From NCBI GenBank assembly GCA_035498405.1, contig DATKAE010000084.1, forward strand, positions 1-64,000: a stretch of 64,000 bases of DNA. The letters are read 5' to 3'. The notes under the pieces were generated by a model. That model was not told the origin of the DNA. It did no database searches and worked only from the letters and a program-made list of their open reading frames with translations. Numbering within the stretch: the stretch's first letter is position 1; each line of letters opens with the position of its first letter. This document shows positions 8,275 through 16,122 of the stretch, piece by piece. The DNA is from DATBFU01 sp035498405. Lineage in GTDB: Bacteria; Acidobacteriota; Thermoanaerobaculia; UBA5066; Gp7-AA6. Both the position numbers and the translations under genes were made by a program.

Positions 8275-11200
8275 TCACGTCCACGATAAGGTGCACGGTT
8301 CCCGAGGTCTGATCGCAGCGCACCGAGAGGTCCCCGGAGTCCCCGAGCGTCGCAATGGCATTGTTGGCGCGAGTCTGACCGGCCCGGTAGTTGATGGTCG
8401 AGACCAGGGGCAGCGCCGCGCCTCCCGGGAAGAGGCGGAGGTCCCCGGCCGCCGTGGGCTGGGTAATCGTCACGTTGAGGGAGACGGACCGCGCGTCGGC
8501 CGGGATGCCGCAGGTCCCGACGAGCGGAAACGTTCGGACCGCTCCTGCGACGAGGGCCGGACCGCCGAGAGGCCCGTCGGCGTTGCGTGTATCGAGTATG
8601 CGACATGGGGTCAGCGTGAAAAATCCGGGAACGGGAGACCCGGTGCCTTCGACGGTTGCGCAGGCAGACGAAGAGTCGTTGTCGGAGTTCGGATCGATCT
8701 GATCTCCCGAGACGGAGACCGTGTCGCAGGCGCTGCCCGCCCGCGTCGTCAGCAGCACGACCGTGACGTTCGCCGTCGCGCCGCTCGAGAGATCTCCGAG
8801 CGCGCAGGTGATGACGCCGGCCGATAGCTCGCAGGTTCCGCGGTCAGAGTCGGCCGAGACGAACGCGAGCCCCGAGGGTACGGGATCGGTCAGCGTGACG
8901 CCGGTGGCCGTCGCCGGGCCGACGTTCTTTACCTGGATCGAGTGTGTCCACGATCCGCCGAGCATCACGGGGTCGGGCGAAGCGGTCGACGTGACCGAGA
9001 GATCCGTCGTCTGGCTCGTCTGGGGGATCACCTCCTCGGTGACCGTCAGCACCTGCGGGCTGCCGGCCGATCCGGTGCTCGTGATCGTGATGTGCGCCGT
9101 GTAGGTCCCCGGGCCCGTCAGGGCGCTCGGATCGACGCCGACGAGGAGTTCGGAGGGCGCGATTCCGGAAGCGGGGCTGAGGGTCACCCAGGACGCGTCG
9201 GCCGAGGCGCTCCAGGTGACCGTGCCGGTGCCGGAGTTGCGAACCCCGAGCTGCTCGGGAGCCGGCGCGGGACCTCCGTTGTCGCTGAAGAAGCGGATGG
9301 GTGCGGGACCGGCGACGAGCGTCGGCCCGGGCCTCGCCACGCTCGCGGCGATGGTGACCGACACCGTCGACGTGCCCGTCTGGCCGTTGGAGTCGGTGGC
9401 GGTGAGGGTCAGCGTGTGCGTTCCGAGCGACAATGCGGCCGTATGAATCAGATGACCCGTGCCCAATGCGCCGTCGAGGCTCGAGCTCCAGCTGAGCTGC
9501 GCATCTCCCAGGGTGCCGTCCTCGTAGTCCTCCCCCAGACCTTCGAGTGTGACGACCTGCCCGGCCTGGTAGACGGCGCCGTTGGCCGGGCTCAGAATCT
9601 GTGCCTGTGGAGGCTTGCCCGCCACGGTAAATGGGCCGTTGTCGGCAAAACCGGTGAGCACGCCGTCGCTCCCCACGACACGCAGGTAGCCCGACGCCGC
9701 GCCGCCCGTGCCTTCGAGTTCCGAGGCTTCCAGCGGAAGGCTCGTCCCCGCGATTCCGGTCGCGATGGCTCGCCAGGTGGACTTGCTGGTCGGGCTGTAC
9801 AGCACGGTGTAGGTGAGGGCGTCGCCATCGACGTCGGAGCCGCTCCAGCTGAGGGTGACCGGTCCGCTCGCCGGCAGGCTCGGGCCGCCGCTGCGGGAGA
9901 GGATCGAGACCGTCGGGGGGTTCGCGCTGACCTGCCTCGAGGCGATCTCGTGGCCGGTGGCGTCGGAGAAGATCGTGATCCGTTTCGTTCCGGCGGCGAA
10001 GTCAACGATCTGCTGGATGATGCCCGTGTCTCCGTCGTCGGTCGAGACGAGCGGGGTGAAGGGATGGTCGGCCAGAATTCCACCCGCTCCGTCGAGGAGC
10101 CGAATGCGATACGGCCCCGCGACGAGGGGGGGCACGGTCGCGACCTCGGACTGCCGCGAGAGAACGACGAACGACGCGGCGTCGGAGGCGAAATCGATCG
10201 TGCCGTAGACCGAGAGGAAGTCCCCGGTCGTCTGGGTCCGCGCGGCGGCCATGGTCGTGGATCCTGCGACCACGGCCGGGAAAGTCGCGTTGATGTATCC
10301 GCTCAGTCCCTTGTAAGTGAAGTCGGAGGCCCACTCGTAGGCGCAATAGGTCATGATGTCGGTCCAGTTCGGGCTCACGGGTTGCGGTGCGATGTTGAAG
10401 CGGGCATCTCCCGCGTCGAACCCCGCAAACTGCAGGGGACTCGTGGCGGGGCCTCCGATCAGGCCGTTCGGGTACGGGTAGGCGGGCGCGACCTCACCGG
10501 CTGCCCAGACGGCGCCGCAGAACGTGGAATGGTGCCGGCCGAGCGCGTGTCCGATTTCATGGCAACCGTACCAGTCGCCATAGGCGGCATCGGTATCCCA
10601 CCTGAAATTCGGGAATGTCTGCGGGTTCCCTGTCGGTCCCGATGCCTGGAACGACGGGATGCCCGCGGACGAACCTCGCATGAACCCGCCGCTGTCGTCC
10701 ACCATGCCGTAGTAGACGACACCCGGGTCTCCGGCGTTCCAATTGTTCCGGATCCAGAGCAGGACCCCGTTCACGACGTTCGAGGTCGGAACGGCCGCAG
10801 AAACGTAGTCGACGAAGGTTCGCCGGACCACGTTCAATTTGCTGATCGGGTACATGCGGCGCAGTTCCGACTCGAGGAGGCTCTGGTCGAGGGCGGCCGC
10901 CGAGACGAGGACTCCTCCGGGAAAGCCGCCGTTGTAGTACTGGTAGTTCACGATGCGCAGCGACGGCGTCTTGGCTGCCGCGAACGTTACGTCGACGGAA
11001 TCGCTGTTGTTACCCGGATCATCCTCGGCGACGGTGTGCGCCGGATCGATCTGAGCTCGGAGCGTGATCGTTCCGGCGTGGATCCACTCTTTGGGAAGCT
11101 CGAAGTAGAACGAATCGTCCAGGAGAGTCCGGTGGGGCACCGTCGCAACGTTGATGACGGCGCCGCGGTTCAAGGGCTGGAGGGCGGCGCCGAGGCTCGC

Positions 11201-13411
11201 GCCGCCCTGCGAGCCCTCGAGTTTCGCGGTGATGCCGCTCGCCGGCTTTAGGCCGGCCACGTGGAAGCGCACGAACGTGCGCTTGTCGGCGATGAGGGGG
11301 ACGCTGTTGGTCAGATCCTGCACGGATTGCGTCACCTCGATGCTGTGGGACGTGCAGGAGGACCGCAGAGGAAACAGCTCGATCGCGTTCGTCTGCGAGA
11401 ACTCCGACGTCGAACCGGCGGCGTCGGTGGCCGTCGCGGTGACGTAAGGAGGGAAAGGCACCGCGCGGGGTGCGAGCGCGGAAAGAGCGGCGTCACCCGG
11501 GAGCTTGCCCGCGATCGAGATACAGAATGAGCCGGACGCGTCAGGCGTCGCGGACGTGAGATAGGTCTTGCCCTCGCCGTGCCCCGAAGGATCGCTCGTG
11601 TCGCTCGCGTAGAAATCGATCTGCACCGTCGTCGGGTTGGCCGTATCGACGTGTCCTCGGAGGATCGTCGTGTTCGAGGCGCCGTCGTAGACCGCGGAGA
11701 CCCCGACGGGGAAATTCATCAGGCTGTTCGGCCCGGTGTCGGTGTCTCCCGGATCGTTGGCCGTCACGCCGTCGGCGCCCAGGTCGATGCCGAGCCCGCC
11801 ATTGTCGTGGATGCTGTCCCCGCGGATGGAGTTTCCTGTCGCTGCCGCGCCCGTAACGGTCACGCCGTTGCCCGTGTTGAAGGCGATGACGTTAGCCTCG
11901 CCGGCAGCGGTCCCGCCGATAAAGTTGCCGGTGGTGGCGTTGATGAGAACGCCGTCGCCACCATTGTGCCGGTTGGCTCCGGCTGCATTCGACCCGATCC
12001 AGTTTCCGAGCACCTTGTTGCCCGTTGCGCCGGCATTGCGGATCTCGACGCCGTACAGGGTGTTTCCGGAAATGACGTTTCCCGCGCCCGCGACCGTCCC
12101 GCCGATCGTGTTGTTCGGGGCGCTGTCGACGACGATTCCCTTGCTGTTGGGGAGGGCGGCACCGCTCGCGTTGACGCCGATGAGGTTGCCCTGGACCAGG
12201 TTGTCGTGCGCGTCCGCGGTCCCGAGAAAGATTCCGGGAAGCGTGTTGCCCGCGATGACGTTCGATTCCGCCGCGCTCGATCCGCCGACGAAGTTGCCGG
12301 GCGCCTGGACGAAGACGCCGTTACCCGCGTTGGGGAGAGCGGCGGTCCCCGTGCTGTCGGTCCCGATGTAGTTGCCGAGAACCTTGTTTCCCGTCGTACT
12401 CGTCCCGACGATGCTGACTCCGGAGGCGCCGACAGAGCCCGAGACGATGTTGCGGGCGCCGGAAGCCGCACCGCCGATCATGTTGCTCGAGGCGCCGCCG
12501 ACGATCACCACGCCCTCCTGCGCATTGCCAAGCGGGGCGGTTCCGAAGACGTCGGTGCCGATGAAGTTGCCCTGCACGATGTTGCCGGTGGCCCCGCTGC
12601 CCGTGATCCCGATCCCGGGGAGTGCGTTTCCCGAGATCAAGTTCCGCACGCTGAAGTCGGTTCCGCCGATGACGTTGTTGGCGGAGTCGATATAGATGCC
12701 GTTGCCGGTGTTCGGGATCTTCGCCGTCCCGGACGCATCCGTCCCGATGCGGTTGTTCTGCACGGTGTTCCCGGAGGCGCCCGCGCCGGTGATCTCGATT
12801 CCCGCGCCGCCGTTTCCCGAGGCGACGTTTCGACCCGCCGGAGTGTTGCCGCCGATGAAGTTGTCGGCGGAGCCCACGTAAATCCCATCGCCGGAATTCG
12901 GGAGGGACGCCGTTCCGGTGGCGTTGGTGCCGAGGAAATTCCCCTGGATCACGTTGCCGCCGCCGGTGAGCAAGACGATCCCGTGACCGAATCGATTGAT
13001 CGCAAGACCCTTCACGGTGCTGGACCCGGCCAGAATTGTCAGGCCGTTGCCTGGCGCCACAGCGGAGCCGTTGAGCTCGATCAGCGGCGTGGCGGCATAA
13101 CCGGTCTGCGTCGTGCCGTCGATGATCACCGGGTCGGTGATGTCGGGAAGCGCGGTTGCCGGTGTGATCGTGTGCACGCCGGTGCCCGGGATGCCGAACG
13201 CGATCATGTCGGTTCCCGCGTTGGCGTTGGCCTCCTGGATCGCGGCCCGCAGCGTGCAGTTGCCGTCGGTGTCCGCGCAGATACCGTCGCCGATGGTCTT
13301 GTCCGGCTTGTCATTGGTGGAGTTCACGGTGAACGTCGCAGCCGTGGCGACGGCGCCGGTCAACAGCAGGACGAGACCGAGGCACGACTGCCGGTGAGCG
13401 ATCCCGCTCAC
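8258..13411 (-). CDS. Giant secreted beta-helix/metzincin-like protease, multidomain surface protein
   Basis: 1717 residues. GTG start in a GTGA overlap with the upstream stop and a GGAGG site 5 nt before it. Domain order: signal peptide; CSLREA-type segment (DGNCTLRAAIQEANA); a long right-handed beta-helix made of repeats such as NVIGGT and GNxIGT (about 60-540); a CARDB-like region; and a zinc-protease segment with HEIGHALGRHH from residue 951, a perfect HExxHxxGxxH metzincin motif. Then come PKD/Fn3-like sandwiches, a BACON-like domain, a DUF11-like adhesion domain and the terminal TPCR-type domain (FFTLTPCRILDTR to VDVNGYF). Probably exported to the cell surface. The substrate is unknown, and the domain names other than the zinc motif rest on pattern recognition. 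Confidence 0.88.
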   Translation of the reverse strand: MSGIAHRQSCLGLVLLLTGAVATAATFTVNSTNDKPDKTIGDGICADTDGNCTLRAAIQEANANAGTDMIAFGIPGTGVHTITPATALPDITDPVIIDGTTQTGYAATPLIELNGSAVAPGNGLTILAGSSTVKGLAINRFGHGIVLLTGGGNVIQGNFLGTNATGTASLPNSGDGIYVGSADNFIGGNTPAGRNVASGNGGAGIEITGAGASGNTVQNNRIGTDASGTAKIPNTGNGIYIDSANNVIGGTDFSVRNLISGNALPGIGITGSGATGNIVQGNFIGTDVFGTAPLGNAQEGVVIVGGASSNMIGGAASGARNIVSGSVGASGVSIVGTSTTGNKVLGNYIGTDSTGTAALPNAGNGVFVQAPGNFVGGSSAAESNVIAGNTLPGIFLGTADAHDNLVQGNLIGVNASGAALPNSKGIVVDSAPNNTIGGTVAGAGNVISGNTLYGVEIRNAGATGNKVLGNWIGSNAAGANRHNGGDGVLINATTGNFIGGTAAGEANVIAFNTGNGVTVTGAAATGNSIRGDSIHDNGGLGIDLGADGVTANDPGDTDTGPNSLMNFPVGVSAVYDGASNTTILRGHVDTANPTTVQIDFYASDTSDPSGHGEGKTYLTSATPDASGSFCISIAGKLPGDAALSALAPRAVPFPPYVTATATDAAGSTSEFSQTNAIELFPLRSSCTSHSIEVTQSVQDLTNSVPLIADKRTFVRFHVAGLKPASGITAKLEGSQGGASLGAALQPLNRGAVINVATVPHRTLLDDSFYFELPKEWIHAGTITLRAQIDPAHTVAEDDPGNNSDSVDVTFAAAKTPSLRIVNYQYYNGGFPGGVLVSAAALDQSLLESELRRMYPISKLNVVRRTFVDYVSAAVPTSNVVNGVLLWIRNNWNAGDPGVVYYGMVDDSGGFMRGSSAGIPSFQASGPTGNPQTFPNFRWDTDAAYGDWYGCHEIGHALGRHHSTFCGAVWAAGEVAPAYPYPNGLIGGPATSPLQFAGFDAGDARFNIAPQPVSPNWTDIMTYCAYEWASDFTYKGLSGYINATFPAVVAGSTTMAAARTQTTGDFLSVYGTIDFASDAASFVVLSRQSEVATVPPLVAGPYRIRLLDGAGGILADHPFTPLVSTDDGDTGIIQQIVDFAAGTKRITIFSDATGHEIASRQVSANPPTVSILSRSGGPSLPASGPVTLSWSGSDVDGDALTYTVLYSPTSKSTWRAIATGIAGTSLPLEASELEGTGGAASGYLRVVGSDGVLTGFADNGPFTVAGKPPQAQILSPANGAVYQAGQVVTLEGLGEDYEDGTLGDAQLSWSSSLDGALGTGHLIHTAALSLGTHTLTLTATDSNGQTGTSTVSVTIAASVARPGPTLVAGPAPIRFFSDNGGPAPAPEQLGVRNSGTGTVTWSASADASWVTLSPASGIAPSELLVGVDPSALTGPGTYTAHITITSTGSAGSPQVLTVTEEVIPQTSQTTDLSVTSTASPDPVMLGGSWTHSIQVKNVGPATATGVTLTDPVPSGLAFVSADSDRGTCELSAGVITCALGDLSSGATANVTVVLLTTRAGSACDTVSVSGDQIDPNSDNDSSSACATVEGTGSPVPGFFTLTPCRILDTRNADGPLGGPALVAGAVRTFPLVGTCGIPADARSVSLNVTITQPTAAGDLRLFPGGAALPLVSTINYRAGQTRANNAIATLGDSGDLSVRCDQTSGTVHLIVDVNGYFE
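8384..8519. repeat. Near-identical DNA repeat copy B within TPCR-type domain
   Basis: Partner of 6874-7009, 1510 bp away in the same orientation. It encodes the same part of the terminal domain of the giant protein. Confidence 0.9.
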
Positions 13412-14565
13412 GAGGGCCTCCGCAACAGGAACAGCCCCGCCGCCACGAGCGAGAGCGCGAGCACCGCGAGGAACGACGGGGACAGCGTCGGGATGGCGGC
13501 CGCCGGGGCAGGACCGACCGGCGGTGCAGCCGTCGGGGAGGGAGCCGGGCCGAAAGTGGGAGTGACGGTTGCGGTCGGCGTCGCCGTGGGCGCCGCCGCG
13601 AGGCTGTAGCGCCCGATCGCACTCGTGTTCTCCTCGGTGAACCAGATGTTCCCGTCCGGTCCCGTCGCGATGCCCCAGGGTCCGGCGTTGATGGTCGGGA
13701 CCAGAAACTCGGTGATGACTCCGGCCGTCGTGACCCTCGCGATCCTGCCCGCGCCGAGGTAATCCTCCGTGAACCACAGGTTCCCGTCCGGGCCGACCGC
13801 GATATCGCGCGGCCCGCTGTTGCTCGAAGGGATCGGGAACTCGGTGATCACGCCCGCCGTCGTAATCCGCCCGATCTGATTGCCGCCGTATCCCTCCGTG
13901 AACCAGAGGTTGCCGTCCGGGCCCGCCGTGATGCCGTAGGGGCCGCTTGCGGGCGTCGGGATCGGGAACTCCGTGATGACGCCAGCCGTGGTGATCCGGC
14001 CGATCTTGTTGGCGAAATCGCGGCCCTCGGTAAACCAGAGGTTTCCGTCCGGCCCCGACGCGATGAGGTAAGGCAGGCTGCTGGTTGTGGGTATCGGAAA
14101 CTCGGTGATAACGCCGGCTGTAGTGATCCGCCCGATCTTGTTGGCTTGTTCTGTGAACCAGAGATTCCCGTCGGAACCGGCGGCGATGCCGAAGGGCCCG
14201 CTGGTCGGCGTCGGGATTGCAAACTCCGTGAGAACGCCGGCTGGCGTGATCCGGTCGATCCGGTTCGTGCTGGAGACCGTAAACCAGAGGTTGCCGTCCG
14301 GACCCGGCGCGATGTAGACAGGGCCGCTCGCAAACATGACCCCAGGGATTAGGAACTCGGTGATGACGCCGGCCGTCGTGATCCGGCCGACCCGGTTCCC
14401 AATGACGTTCGATTCCGTGAACCAAAGGTTTCCGTCGGCACCCACCGTGATGCTCAGCGGGCCGCCGGCCGTCGGAGTCGAGAACTCCGTGAACATCTGC
14501 GCGGTCATGCACCCGCTGGAGAGGATTCCGGCGAGAAGCCAGGCCCGCGTTGGCCTGCCGCGCAT
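13408..14565 (-). CDS. Secreted Vgb-like seven-bladed propeller with IPTL-CTERM signal
   Basis: 385 residues. ATG at 14565 with GGGGAGG five nt upstream; a longer open frame upstream of it is antisense-like noise over the anti-sigma gene. A signal peptide or lipobox-like leader (WLLAGILSSGCM) precedes seven repeats of the form GPxGIAxGPDGNLWFTE...IGRITTAGVITEF, the virginiamycin B lyase-like propeller unit. A Thr/Ala/Pro linker leads to a C-terminal signal that begins IPTLSPSF, then a hydrophobic helix and RR. This is an IPTL-CTERM tail lacking the usual WG. It is therefore the predicted substrate of exosortase H. True lyase activity is doubtful; the fold is often a binding scaffold. A GCCGGA/TCCGGC hairpin (14587-14601) sits just upstream of the ribosome site. 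Confidence 0.9.
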   Translation of the reverse strand: MRGRPTRAWLLAGILSSGCMTAQMFTEFSTPTAGGPLSITVGADGNLWFTESNVIGNRVGRITTAGVITEFLIPGVMFASGPVYIAPGPDGNLWFTVSSTNRIDRITPAGVLTEFAIPTPTSGPFGIAAGSDGNLWFTEQANKIGRITTAGVITEFPIPTTSSLPYLIASGPDGNLWFTEGRDFANKIGRITTAGVITEFPIPTPASGPYGITAGPDGNLWFTEGYGGNQIGRITTAGVITEFPIPSSNSGPRDIAVGPDGNLWFTEDYLGAGRIARVTTAGVITEFLVPTINAGPWGIATGPDGNIWFTEENTSAIGRYSLAAAPTATPTATVTPTFGPAPSPTAAPPVGPAPAAAIPTLSPSFLAVLALSLVAAGLFLLRRPS

Positions 14566-14681
14566 GGGTACCTCCCCGGGCCTACTGCCGGACGATCCGG
14601 CGCGAGGCCCGCTGTCGCTCTGACAGTCGGCGCGGCGTTTTGTTTCGCGGCGAAGCCCGGCGGGCGTCGAGCCGGCAGGGT

Positions 14682-15317
14682 CTACGGGGAGGGCGCCTCG
14701 AAGCGGTAGACCGTTCCCCGGTAGAGGACGACCACGCGGGATCCCAGCGAGGCCCACGGCCCGAGATCCGGAATGCGCGAGAGGACCTCCCGTCGCTCTT
14801 CGGGTGTCGCGACGCGGACGACCGGTAGGTCGGCGGAAGGATCGAACTCGCGATCCACCCATTCCCCCGCGATCAGATCGAAGCTCTTGCCGGCGACCAC
14901 CCGACGGCCGGATCGGTGCAATTCGGGCGGCCGCGAGGAGTGCCGCGGAGCCGCTGAAACCGCCGGAGCGGGAGCGGCGCCCACCTCCGAGGGTGCAGGC
15001 GCGGCGGTGGGTGCGGCCGGCGCAGGGGCGGCGGGCGAGCGGCCCTCGGAAGGCTTTTCGGAGGTGATCCGAACGCCGAGCCACGCCGCCACGAGAAGCG
15101 CAGCCGCTGCGGCGAGCAGGCCAGCGACGGGAGAAAAAACGAACCGGGCGTGGCGGGCGCGCGCGGTGAGCGAGACGACCGAACGGCACTCCCGGCAATC
15201 CGCGAGGTGCCGGATCATTCGGGATCGGCCCTCCGCGTTCAGGTTCTCGTCCAGGAAGGCCGCGAGCGCGCTCGTGTCCGGGTCTCCCGGACGGTGGCTC
15301 AAGGTGTCTTGTTGCAC
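14682..15317 (-). CDS. Anti-sigma factor with zinc-finger-like motif and extracytoplasmic domain
   Basis: The N-terminus carries HLADCRECRSVV, the HxxxCxxC core of zinc-associated anti-sigma domains. One transmembrane helix follows (about 63-84), then a long Ala/Pro linker and a roughly 75-residue extracytoplasmic domain of no known family. It should bind and hold the sigma factor encoded 10 bp upstream until a signal releases it. The start at GTG 15317 is chosen because GAGGAG lies 4 nt before it. A GTG at 15335, overlapping the sigma stop, is the alternative and would add six residues. Confidence 0.82.
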   Translation of the reverse strand: MQQDTLSHRPGDPDTSALAAFLDENLNAEGRSRMIRHLADCRECRSVVSLTARARHARFVFSPVAGLLAAAAALLVAAWLGVRITSEKPSEGRSPAAPAPAAPTAAPAPSEVGAAPAPAVSAAPRHSSRPPELHRSGRRVVAGKSFDLIAGEWVDREFDPSADLPVVRVATPEERREVLSRIPDLGPWASLGSRVVVLYRGTVYRFEAPSP

Positions 15318-15327
15318 GTCACTCCTC

Positions 15328-16122
15328 TTAGACACGTCCCCGGCCGCGCTTTTTCGTGTCTGGAGGCGCCGCCAGCAGCGCGCTCAGGTCGAAATCCACC
15401 CGTCCGAAATCGACCGGGCCGCCGGTCGTGCTCGCGTCCGCGCCGGTCTCCTCCTTCTCCCGCGTCGCGATCTCCTGACGCAGCCGCGAGCGAACCTCGG
15501 CGAGCCTGCGGCTCAGGGTCGCCTTGGAGACTCCGAGCATCGGCGAGATCTGTTCGAGAGTCAGCGACTGCTCGTAGTAGAGCAAGAGCAGCAGTCGGGC
15601 ATCCGCGTCCAGAGCCTGCAGCGCGGCTGCCGTTGCCCGCGCGAGCGCGCTGAGATCCCGATCTTCGCCGTCGGGCGCGCGCGAGGGCTCTCCCGCGTCC
15701 TCGAGCGGCCGATCCCGTCGCATCGCGGCGAGGGCGTTGCTGGCGGCGTGGGCGACCAGGGTTCCCAGCCACGTGCGCAGCGAGCTGCGTCCCCCGAACT
15801 GGCGGATCTTGGCGCGCTGCCACAGGTCGGCGATGACGCGCTCCGCCACGTCGCTCGCGGGGGGATCGCGGCGAGTGCAGCGCATCGCGAAGTCCCGGAT
15901 GAACGGGAAGTGTCGGCGCGACAGCTCCTCCCACGCGGCTTCCTCGCCGGCCGCGCAGGCGGCCGCGAGATAGAGATCGTCCAAGGCCAGTCGGTCGGGA
16001 CGCGTCCCGCTGGCCACCGCCTCCCGGACGCGGCTTTCGAGCCCGGCCGGATCGACGTCGAAACGCCGCCGAACGCGGCGCTCGATCTCGGCGCCGAGGT
16101 TCCAACTTCGTTCGTCGCTCAA
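15328..16122 (-). CDS. ECF-like RNA polymerase sigma factor
   Basis: A 264-residue protein with a sigma-2-like region (residues about 80-150, including AERVIADLWQRAKIRQFGG, then SLRTWLGTLVAHAASNAL) and a sigma-4 helix-turn-helix near the C-terminus (LTLEQISPMLGVSKATLSRRL). The N-terminal extension of about 70 residues and a 40-residue tail are longer than in minimal ECF factors. The start is a TTG overlapping the CHAT stop in TTGA, so translation is probably coupled to the protease gene. It is followed by its presumed anti-sigma factor. Likely targets are the island's own surface genes, but no shared promoter could be recognised by eye. Confidence 0.85.
   Translation of the reverse strand: MSDERSWNLGAEIERRVRRRFDVDPAGLESRVREAVASGTRPDRLALDDLYLAAACAAGEEAAWEELSRRHFPFIRDFAMRCTRRDPPASDVAERVIADLWQRAKIRQFGGRSSLRTWLGTLVAHAASNALAAMRRDRPLEDAGEPSRAPDGEDRDLSALARATAAALQALDADARLLLLLYYEQSLTLEQISPMLGVSKATLSRRLAEVRSRLRQEIATREKEETGADASTTGGPVDFGRVDFDLSALLAAPPDTKKRGRGRV

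Noticed and set aside
11850..12950. Tandem DNA periodicity in the giant gene
   Set aside because: It reflects beta-helix coils in the protein, not a satellite or array.
13620..14500. Regular tandem repeats that could suggest a CRISPR array
   Set aside because: The period is about 120 bp and the repeats are coding propeller blades, not short repeats with unique spacers.
13412..14512. N-terminal extension of the giant protein frame upstream of 13411
   Set aside because: It is the out-of-frame reading of the propeller gene, rich in His/Arg with no fold. GGAGG and GTGA at 13411 mark the real start.
14566..15198. N-terminal extension of the IPTL propeller frame
   Set aside because: It overlaps the anti-sigma gene out of frame. 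GGGGAGG before ATG 14565 and the signal peptide decide the start.
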